From contig NZ_JAGWCB010000018.1 of the NCBI RefSeq assembly GCF_020387415.1, positions 248,001 to 312,000 of the forward strand: DNA of 64,000 bases, given 5' to 3'. Of this stretch, positions 58,141 through 64,000 are shown piece after piece. The DNA is from Ideonella benzenivorans. GTDB lineage: Bacteria; Pseudomonadota; Gammaproteobacteria; Burkholderiales; Burkholderiaceae_C. The notes below the pieces were generated by a model. It did not search any database. It had not been told where the DNA came from and saw only the letters and a program-made list of their open reading frames with translations. The position numbers and the translations under genes are program-made. Within the stretch, counting starts at the first letter, position 1; each line of letters starts with the position of its first letter.

Positions 58141-58156
58141 CTGTCAACTCTTACAG
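58141..58156 (-). promoter_or_regulatory. lux-box-like site before the GG-peptide gene
   Basis: CTGTCAACTCTTACAG (minus strand CTGTAAGAGTTGACAG) has the CTGT-N8-ACAG form of lux boxes. On the minus strand a perfect -35 TTGACA overlaps its end. It lies 71 bases before the peptide start and just after the LuxR gene. Confidence 0.6.
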
Positions 58157-58186
58157 GGGGGAACCTGCCCGAGCGACGTCCTCCGA

Positions 58187-58915
58187 TCAGTGGATCAAGC
58201 CGAGCCGCAGGGCTTTCAGCACCGCCTGGTGCTTGTTGGTGGACTCGAGCTTGTGCATCGCGTTCTGCAGATGCAGTACCGCGGTCCGCTCGCTGATGCC
58301 CAGGATGGTGCCCACCTCCCAGGCGGTCTTGCCCTCCATGGTCCAGCGCAGCGCCTCCAACTCGCGGGGCGTCAGCTTGGGTCGTTCCAGGGCCATCACG
58401 TCGGGCGGCACAAAGAGGCGCAGGGCGGCGTCCTGGGCATGCACCGCGAACAGCTGCAGGTCGGCCACGATGCGGGTCAGGGCCGTCGCATCGGCCGGCA
58501 GGGCCTGATCCCGGTCCACACCCAGCATGAAGTGCCGGCCCTGCGGCAGGTGCATGGCCAGCGCCACCCCGGTGCGGTAGCCGAACGCGGCCTGTTCCTC
58601 CCAGAGCGATTCCACCCCATTGCGGACATAGGTGGCCTGGTCCCACAGGATGGGCACGGTGCCGCGCTTGCAGTGCTGCATCACGGGGTCTTGGCGCCAT
58701 ATTTGGCTGTTCTGGAAACCGTCCTTGTAGGCCCTGGGCGTGTTATCCACCGTGTAGAACTCGGAATGCGCCAGCGACTGGTCGACCACCGTCATCGCCG
58801 ACACGTAGTCAAAGCCGAGGTCGTTCGCGAAGCGAATGACCTCCTGGCGGAAGGCCGCTTCAGTGTCGGCCTGCATGACCGACAAGAAACTGCCATGCAG
58901 CAGGCCCGCGCTCAC
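58187..58915 (-). CDS. LuxR-family regulator with autoinducer-binding domain (LuxR solo)
   Basis: 242 residues. The first 160 have the autoinducer-binding fold (GFDYVSAMTVVDQ, WRQDPVMQHCKRGTVPILWDQ, YRTGVALAMHLPQGRHFML), with Trp and Asp in the usual ligand-pocket places. The GerE helix-turn-helix is at about 178-235 (LTPRELEALRWTMEGKTAWEVGTILGISERTAVLHLQNAMHKL). No luxI-type synthase is in the window. GTG 58915 is the likely start, with gggag before it. It lies directly upstream of a lux-box-like site and the peptide gene, so it probably controls them. Confidence 0.9.
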   Translation of the reverse strand: MSAGLLHGSFLSVMQADTEAAFRQEVIRFANDLGFDYVSAMTVVDQSLAHSEFYTVDNTPRAYKDGFQNSQIWRQDPVMQHCKRGTVPILWDQATYVRNGVESLWEEQAAFGYRTGVALAMHLPQGRHFMLGVDRDQALPADATALTRIVADLQLFAVHAQDAALRLFVPPDVMALERPKLTPRELEALRWTMEGKTAWEVGTILGISERTAVLHLQNAMHKLESTNKHQAVLKALRLGLIH

Positions 58916-59012
58916 GGCGACAACTCCCGCGCGGCGGTGTCACAACGCCGTAAGGCGGCCCTGACAGGTCTTACATCTAGCTCTTGCACGCTGTCCATTC
59001 CAGACTACCGCC

Positions 59013-59426
59013 ATGCCCTCGCTTCAGAATGCTCCCGCACCCCTGCGTCCGCGCAGCGCCATGCCACCCCCCTGGTCCTTGTATTTGTGGCCCACGGTAT
59101 TTTGGCAGGCAAACCAGCCGCATGCATCGCGGTTCATGCATGTGGGAACCCGTGTGATGCGAGGAAATCCACGCGAACCGCTGTGTGGGCAGACCTTGTG
59201 GTGCGAATCCACCCCCCATCCCGAAGCCGGACTGTTGTGGGACTGGGTCGAGATCCACGAGGGTGTGGTGGCCATGGCCGACCCGATGGGCGTGCTGACC
59301 AACCTGCGTCTGGTCAGTGACGAGGGCGCGGTGATGACCAGCAACGAGGCCGCGCTGCACCTCAATGGCCTGATCCGCCAGCTGCCCTGGCAGGACGAGG
59401 TCTGGCGCACTCTGCGCCAGGCCTGA
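59013..59426 (+). CDS. Conserved-looking hypothetical protein (137 aa)
   Basis: No domain recognised. The C-terminal two thirds read MHVGTRVMRGNPREPLCGQTLWCESTP and then WDWVEIHEGVVAMADPMGVLTNLRLVSDEGAVM, a compact soluble fold. The start may be ATG 59136 (MHVGTRV), which drops the Pro-rich first 41 residues; neither has a good ribosome site. It is divergent from the LuxR gene with about 97 bases between and convergent with the ABC-2 permease. Confidence 0.5.
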   Translation: MPSLQNAPAPLRPRSAMPPPWSLYLWPTVFWQANQPHASRFMHVGTRVMRGNPREPLCGQTLWCESTPHPEAGLLWDWVEIHEGVVAMADPMGVLTNLRLVSDEGAVMTSNEAALHLNGLIRQLPWQDEVWRTLRQA

Positions 59427-59444
59427 GCTGGCGCCGCCCCCCCC

Positions 59445-60608
59445 TCACCGCGCCACCACCCGGGCCAGCTGGCGCGCGACATAGACCAGGCATACCAGCG
59501 TCAAGACCACGCTGACCAGCAGCGACACCCCCAGGTCGGCCCAGCCCAGCGGCTCCCCGCGCAGCACACGGTTCATCAGCGTGCTCTGCGCCAGGGCCGG
59601 CACCCACAGGTGCCAGGGCCGCTCGCCGTCCTGGTTGACCATGCTCATCATCGGCAGCAGCGAGACCCCCAGCAGCAGCACGCTGGCACTGGCCTGGGCC
59701 TCCTTGAAGGTCTTGCAGCGGATCGCAATCGCCATCAGCAGGGCCGACAGGCTGCCCGCCAGCGGCAGCAGCACCGCCAGAAAGGCCAGCGCCTCGGGCC
59801 AGCCGTACTGGAAATTGGCCGCCAGGGTCTCGCTGCGCAGCAGCCACTGGCCCGGCAGGAAGCTGAAGCTCGACAGCAAGGCGATCAGCATCGCCACCGC
59901 CGCCACCGCGCCCCATTTGCCCAGCACCAGCGCGCCGCGGCCGGTCGGCGTCATCAGCAGCGGCTCCAGCGAGCCCCGCTCACGCTCGCCGGCCGTGGTG
60001 TCCAGCGCCGCGTTGAGCGCGCCATAGAGCACCGCCATCAGCACGAAGAAGGGCAGCATGCCGGTCAGCCGCAGGGCCCGAGCCGCGGGACTGCCCAGAT
60101 CGCGCGGCTGCACGTCCATCGCCTGCAGCACCGCCGGCGAGACGCCGCGCACCAGCAGCCGCAGCGCCCCCTGCTCGCGGTTGAAGCCCTGCAGCAGCGC
60201 CAGGATGCGTTGCTGACCGCTGTCGGCGCGCGGGTTGTTCGAGGCACTGACCACCTCGACCGTGGGCACCTCGCCCTGGCGCAGCGCGGTCTCGAAGTTC
60301 GGCGGCACCACCACCACCGGGTCCCCCAGCCGGCTCTGCACCAGCTGCTGCGCATAGTCGGCCGGCGCGGCACGCACGGTGTAGGTCTGGCGCGCCAGGT
60401 AGTTGCGCAGCGTGGGCGCCTGGTCGATGCCCTGCACCACCACCACGCGCGCCTCGGCCTGCTGCTCGATGCGGCCCACCAGGGTGGAAATCAGCAGCAG
60501 CACCAGCGGCCCCATGGCCACCGCGCTCAGCAGCACCGTCAGCAGCGTGCGCCGGTCGCGCAGCGCATCCACCCATTCCTTGCGGAACACGGTCCAGGCC
60601 GCCCTCAT
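59445..60608 (-). CDS. ABC-2 type exporter permease (NatB-like)
   Basis: 387 residues. An N-terminal helix (WVDALRDRRTLLTVLLSAVAMGPLVLLLIS) is followed by a large outside domain (about 45-200), then the cluster of five or six helices in the last half. It starts KEWVDALRDRRT, as NatB/CcmB-like permeases do. With the ATPase it would export a lipid, ion or drug; substrate unknown. Its start codon overlaps the ATPase stop by four bases. Confidence 0.9.
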   Translation of the reverse strand: MRAAWTVFRKEWVDALRDRRTLLTVLLSAVAMGPLVLLLISTLVGRIEQQAEARVVVVQGIDQAPTLRNYLARQTYTVRAAPADYAQQLVQSRLGDPVVVVPPNFETALRQGEVPTVEVVSASNNPRADSGQQRILALLQGFNREQGALRLLVRGVSPAVLQAMDVQPRDLGSPAARALRLTGMLPFFVLMAVLYGALNAALDTTAGERERGSLEPLLMTPTGRGALVLGKWGAVAAVAMLIALLSSFSFLPGQWLLRSETLAANFQYGWPEALAFLAVLLPLAGSLSALLMAIAIRCKTFKEAQASASVLLLGVSLLPMMSMVNQDGERPWHLWVPALAQSTLMNRVLRGEPLGWADLGVSLLVSVVLTLVCLVYVARQLARVVAR

Positions 60609-61396
60609 GGCCGGGCCTCCCCGTTCGCCGTATGGGCCGCGGCGCGCTCCTGCGCACTGAAGGCCAGGTCCACGAAGGCCTCCTCGAAGTCGGTCTGACC
60701 GGTGCGCAGCAGCAGCTCGGCCACCGTGCCCTGGGCCACCGTGCACCCGTGCGCGATCACCACCACCTGGTCGCACAGCCGCTCCACCTCCTGCATGATG
60801 TGGGTCGAGAACACGATGCACTTGCCCTCGTCGTCGCGCAGGCGGCGCAGGGCCTCGCGCAGGCTGCGCGTGGCCAGCACGTCCAGGCCATTGGTGGGCT
60901 CGTCCAGGATGATGTTGGGCGGGTTGTGCACCAGGGCCCGGGCCAGCGCGGTCTTCATGCGCTCGCCCTGGCTGAAGCCTTCGGTCCGGCGGTCCAGCAG
61001 CGGGCCCAGGTCCAGCACCCGCGCCAGCTGCTCGGCCCGGGCGGCGGCCTCGGCCAGGGGCAGCCCCTGCAGCCGGCCGTAGTAGACGATGTTCTCGCGC
61101 GCGGTCAGGCGCGGGTACAGGCCGCGCGCATCCGACAGCACGCCCAGCCGGGCCAGGGCGGCACGCGGCGTGCGCGCCACGTCCAGCCCGTCCACCCGCA
61201 CCTGGCCGGCCTCGGGTGGCAGCAAGGCCGCCACGATGCGCAGCGTGGTGGTCTTGCCGGCGCCATTGGGACCCAGCAGGCCGGTGATGGCGCCATCGGC
61301 GGCCTGCCAGCTCACCGACTGCAGCGCCGGCACCGTGCGGCGCTGCCGGCCGGTGCCGGTCTGGAAGGACTTGCTCAGGGCCTCGACCTGGATCAT
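60605..61396 (-). CDS. ABC transporter ATPase (NatA-like)
   Basis: 263 residues: Walker A GPNGAGKTTTLR, signature FSQGERMKTALARALVHNP, Walker B NIILDEPTNGLD, H-loop VFSTHIMQEVERL. The signature reads FSQGE in place of LSGGQ, common in NatA-type ATPases. It lies between the hydrolase and permease genes, with four-base overlaps at both ends, so the three are one operon. Confidence 0.95.
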   Translation of the reverse strand: MIQVEALSKSFQTGTGRQRRTVPALQSVSWQAADGAITGLLGPNGAGKTTTLRIVAALLPPEAGQVRVDGLDVARTPRAALARLGVLSDARGLYPRLTARENIVYYGRLQGLPLAEAAARAEQLARVLDLGPLLDRRTEGFSQGERMKTALARALVHNPPNIILDEPTNGLDVLATRSLREALRRLRDDEGKCIVFSTHIMQEVERLCDQVVVIAHGCTVAQGTVAELLLRTGQTDFEEAFVDLAFSAQERAAAHTANGEARP

Positions 61397-62907
61397 CGCG
61401 CGCCCCCTTCCAGCACCGCTGCCGAGGCGGGCGACAGCGGCCACAGGGCCGGTGGCCGCGGCAGGGCGGCGGCACAGGCCGAATCGCGGCGCGCCTGGGC
61501 CAGGGCCCGGGCGTCCTCGGCTTCGTCCAGGAAGCGGAACACCACATCGCGCAGACAGCCCAGGGCCATCACGCCGTGGCCGGTGTGCGGCACCACCACC
61601 GACAGGGCCTGCGGACCCAGGGCCCGGGCCACCCGCTCGGCCTGGGCCGGCGGCGTGGCCGGGTCCACCGCGCCGGACAGCAGCAGCGCCGGCACCGTCG
61701 AAGGGGGCACCCGGTAGAACGCCGCCGGCACCGTGCCCCGCGGCCAGCCCTGGCAGACGGCGCGGTACAGCCGCGCCTGGGCATCGCCGAAATCGGTCGG
61801 CGGCGCCGCGGCCGCCGTGGCCATGCGCGGCACGTCCTCCGCGCAGACCACCGAGAAATGCATGCCGGTGGCCAGCCCCAGGCCGCGGCCGCCGCCCAGG
61901 GCACCCGCCCCCAGGCCCACCAGGGCCTCGAAGCGGCCTTGTGTGGCCTGCTGCACCGCCAGCGGCAGCGCCGACGCGGTGATCGGCGCATACAGTGGCG
62001 CCAGCACCAAGCTGGCCACCCCGTCGCGGGTCAGGGTGAAGGTCTCCGGCCGACCGGTGAACGGATGGGCCACGGTGATCCGGCGCGGCAGGCTGGCCAG
62101 CAGCGCACGCCACTGTCCGCGCAGGTCCGGGTACATGGCCCGGCAGGCCGGGTCGCGGGCGCAGTCGTCGAACAGGCTGTCCAGCGCCGCCTGAGCCCCG
62201 CGGGCGAAGCTCAGCGGCAGCACCATGTCCGGCGGCGCCACACCATCGAGCACCACGCGCCGCACCTGGCCCGGGAACTGGCGCAGGTACTCCAGCGCCG
62301 CCCGCGTGCCATACGAGGCGCCCACCAGGTTCCAGCGGCGCACGCCCAGGGCCTGGCGCACGGCGTCCAGGTCCTGCATCGCGATGACGGTCGTGAACTG
62401 GCGCAGGTCGCCATCGGGCCGTTTTTCCAGCCTGGCGCGGCAGCGTTGCAGTGCCTGCACCTGTGCGGTGGGGTCGGCCGCCTCGGCCAGGGACCGGTCG
62501 GGCGCATCGTCGTCACAGCGCAGCGGCGCGCTGCGGCCGGTGCCGCGCTGATCGACCAGGATCACATCGCGCCGGTTCAGCGTGCGGGCCATCATCTGCG
62601 CGATCGGCCCGGCCAGCTCGATGGCGCTCTGCCCCGGCCCGCCGGCCAGGAACACCACCGGGTCGGGCTGGCGTCGGCGCGCCACGGCTGGCAGCACCGC
62701 CACCTGCAGGTCGATCTGCGCGCCCTGCGGCCGGGTCGGGTCCAGCGGGCGGCGCAGCACGCCGCACCGGGCATCCACCTCCACCCCCTTGAGCCGGCAG
62801 GTCGACAGCGTCAACACGGGCGCCGCGTCGGCCGGGGTGGCGGCACGCGCCAGGCCCCCCACCGCCATCAGCCCCCCCATGCACAGCCCAGCCCACATGC
62901 GCCGCAT
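61393..62907 (-). CDS. TAP-like secreted alpha/beta hydrolase
   Basis: 504 residues with a signal peptide (MWAGLCMGGLMAVGGLARA). The hydrolase fold shows VVFLAGGPGQSA (oxyanion), nucleophile in VGASYGTR, Asp in GAVDPATPPAQ and His in VVPHTGHGVMAL. Proteins of the TAP family cut tripeptides or beta-lactam-like substrates. Its stop overlaps the ATPase start, so it heads the transporter operon. The start could also be nine bases further in. Confidence 0.88.
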   Translation of the reverse strand: MRRMWAGLCMGGLMAVGGLARAATPADAAPVLTLSTCRLKGVEVDARCGVLRRPLDPTRPQGAQIDLQVAVLPAVARRRQPDPVVFLAGGPGQSAIELAGPIAQMMARTLNRRDVILVDQRGTGRSAPLRCDDDAPDRSLAEAADPTAQVQALQRCRARLEKRPDGDLRQFTTVIAMQDLDAVRQALGVRRWNLVGASYGTRAALEYLRQFPGQVRRVVLDGVAPPDMVLPLSFARGAQAALDSLFDDCARDPACRAMYPDLRGQWRALLASLPRRITVAHPFTGRPETFTLTRDGVASLVLAPLYAPITASALPLAVQQATQGRFEALVGLGAGALGGGRGLGLATGMHFSVVCAEDVPRMATAAAAPPTDFGDAQARLYRAVCQGWPRGTVPAAFYRVPPSTVPALLLSGAVDPATPPAQAERVARALGPQALSVVVPHTGHGVMALGCLRDVVFRFLDEAEDARALAQARRDSACAAALPRPPALWPLSPASAAVLEGGAR

Positions 62908-62939
62908 GCGGGGGGTTCTCAGCGCTCCGCCCCGCACCC

Positions 62940-64000
62940 TCAGCCCTTGAGCAGGCCGTCGCAGGTGGCCTTCTGGCCATCGGCCGCGGGCTGGCGGGCA
63001 CACACCGGTGACAGCTGGGCCCGCAAACGGCCCAGGGCCGCCGCGTGGCGCCCCTGGGCGTTCCACGTCACCAACTGCCCGCCCACCTTTTGCAAGGCAC
63101 GGGCGCTGCGTTCGTAGAAGGCGCCGTTCTGCGCGCCGGCCTCGGCGAACACCTGACCCGCCACCTTCTCGATCGTGGCCTCGTCCTGCGGGGCCAGCTC
63201 CACCAGCGCGCCCACGTAGTTGGCGCCCCACTGCAGGCGGGTGGCCGGCCCCTGGCTGCGGGCCCAGGCCTGGCCGTACCAGCGCAAGGCGCCGGCGCTG
63301 TCGCCCAGGCGGCGGGCGTTGCTCCCCAGCTGGCTCATCAGGTAGTACGGGGCATGGCTCTTGGCCAGGTTGGCCTGGAGCAGCGCATTGCTGTCCTGCC
63401 ACAAGCCGGCCTGGCCCAGCGCGTGGGCCGCGCCGGTGATCACCGCCTGGCGCTCATAGCCGTCGGTGATCTCGCGGTCCATGCGGGCGGCCAGGGCCCG
63501 GACCTCCTGCGTCAGCGCCTTGGGCAGCTGGGGGTGCACGGTGTCCTGGGGCTGGTCCAGCCGGGCCAGGTCCACCCGGGCCATCAGGGCCGAGAGCCGG
63601 TCGCTGCGCGACAGCGTGGCATCGGCCTGCAGCCGGGTCAGCGCTGCGTCGGTGGCCTGCACCAGCGCGGTCCGGGCCGGGCCGGCCTGCGGCGCCAAGG
63701 CGCGCACGATGTCGGGCGCCGCGTTCACCAGCACATCCATCTGCGCCCGGCTGGCAGCCGGGTCGGCCAGCAGCTGGCGCACCCGCGGCGCGGTGGCCGT
63801 GCCCCCGGGCACCGGCTGGCCCGGGGCCGTCTCGGCCAGGGCCTTCAGCAGCAGGCGGGTGGCCGCATCGGCCGCGGCGGGTGGACAGGCCGCCGCCAGC
63901 TGGCCCAGCAGCGCGCCCCGGCGCGGGGCCGGCACCAGCTGGGCCTCGTCGGTGTCCCAGGAATAGAAGGCGAGCATGCGCCAGTCGTTGGCGCTGAGGG
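62940..64000 (-). CDS. C-terminal part of a large protein, possibly thioredoxin-family (partial)
   Basis: At least 353 residues to the window end; the frame continues upstream (SANDWRMLAFYSWDTDEAQ). The visible part is helical, rich in Ala and Leu, with pairs such as LGQAGLWQDSNALLQANLAKSHAPYYLMSQLG and LGDSAGALRWYGQAWARSQG, which read as TPR-like repeats. Two cysteines close the chain (VCARQPAADGQKATCDGLLKG). Similar sequences in Burkholderiales are the C-terminal part of thioredoxin-like proteins, but the thioredoxin domain is out of view. Confidence 0.5.
   Translation of the reverse strand, partial: LSANDWRMLAFYSWDTDEAQLVPAPRRGALLGQLAAACPPAAADAATRLLLKALAETAPGQPVPGGTATAPRVRQLLADPAASRAQMDVLVNAAPDIVRALAPQAGPARTALVQATDAALTRLQADATLSRSDRLSALMARVDLARLDQPQDTVHPQLPKALTQEVRALAARMDREITDGYERQAVITGAAHALGQAGLWQDSNALLQANLAKSHAPYYLMSQLGSNARRLGDSAGALRWYGQAWARSQGPATRLQWGANYVGALVELAPQDEATIEKVAGQVFAEAGAQNGAFYERSARALQKVGGQLVTWNAQGRHAAALGRLRAQLSPVCARQPAADGQKATCDGLLKG

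Overview
The window is a high-GC chromosomal segment of a betaproteobacterium, most likely Burkholderiales of the Leptothrix/Rubrivivax/Ideonella kind. That is an inference from gene order and protein similarity: yggS divergent from pilT, the rsmI/yraN/diaA/dolP cluster, mnmG-rsmG-parA with consensus parS sites, and the two-domain class I aroG. The parS sites and a cluster of DnaA-box-like repeats suggest the segment lies near the replication origin.

Layout. 1-5.1 kb: end of an Lrp-family regulator, yggS, and a pilT / cyclic-nucleotide-binding protein / pilU operon followed by a beta-hydroxyacid dehydrogenase. 5.1-9.9 kb: dolP, diaA and yraN divergent from rsmI, a small secreted protein, and tldD. 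9.9-15.2 kb: two orphan lipoproteins, a sulfotransferase-like protein, a methyltransferase, and aroG behind a complete aromatic-amino-acid attenuator (leader peptide, antiterminator, terminator). 15.3-23.6 kb: a transmembrane Ser/Thr kinase divergent from an ECF sigma factor, secreted proteins, a cobalamin adenosyltransferase, a GlcD/Dld-type FAD oxidase, and a J-domain/PilZ protein. 23.6-28.5 kb: the prkA-yeaH-spoVR stress operon. 28.9-36.9 kb: parB, a LuxR regulator, a small hydrolase, argC, an outer-membrane protein, parA, rsmG and mnmG, with three parS sites.

37.0-52.8 kb is a 15.8 kb integrative element placed by a large serine recombinase inside a ykgJ-like cysteine-cluster gene. The two halves of the gene remain at the ends and rejoin in frame at a CCGG core. 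The element carries its own full-length ykgJ copy, synonymously recoded at the integration core. Its cargo includes a candidate nuclease/phosphoribosyltransferase two-gene system, an MmeI-like restriction-modification enzyme, a retron-like reverse transcriptase operon (small membrane peptide, Xre regulator, RT) with a structured leader, an ArdC antirestriction protein, and a P-loop/AlpA/winged-helix maintenance module.

52.9-64 kb returns to host chromosome: a small membrane protein, a Crp/Fnr regulator with a consensus Crp-type site before a DUF2892 membrane protein, and then a compact peptide secretion/signalling locus. That locus holds a LuxR solo, a lux-box-like site, a 52-residue double-glycine peptide whose predicted mature part is only 12 residues, an HlyD-type adaptor and a C39-peptidase ABC exporter. 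A NatAB-type ABC exporter, a TAP-like hydrolase and the C-terminal part of a large protein close the window.

The strongest leads for something undescribed are the double-glycine peptide/LuxR/exporter locus, the element with its recoded rescue gene, the nuclease/PRTase pair and the retron-like operon. All functional claims rest on reading the sequence only; no database search was possible.
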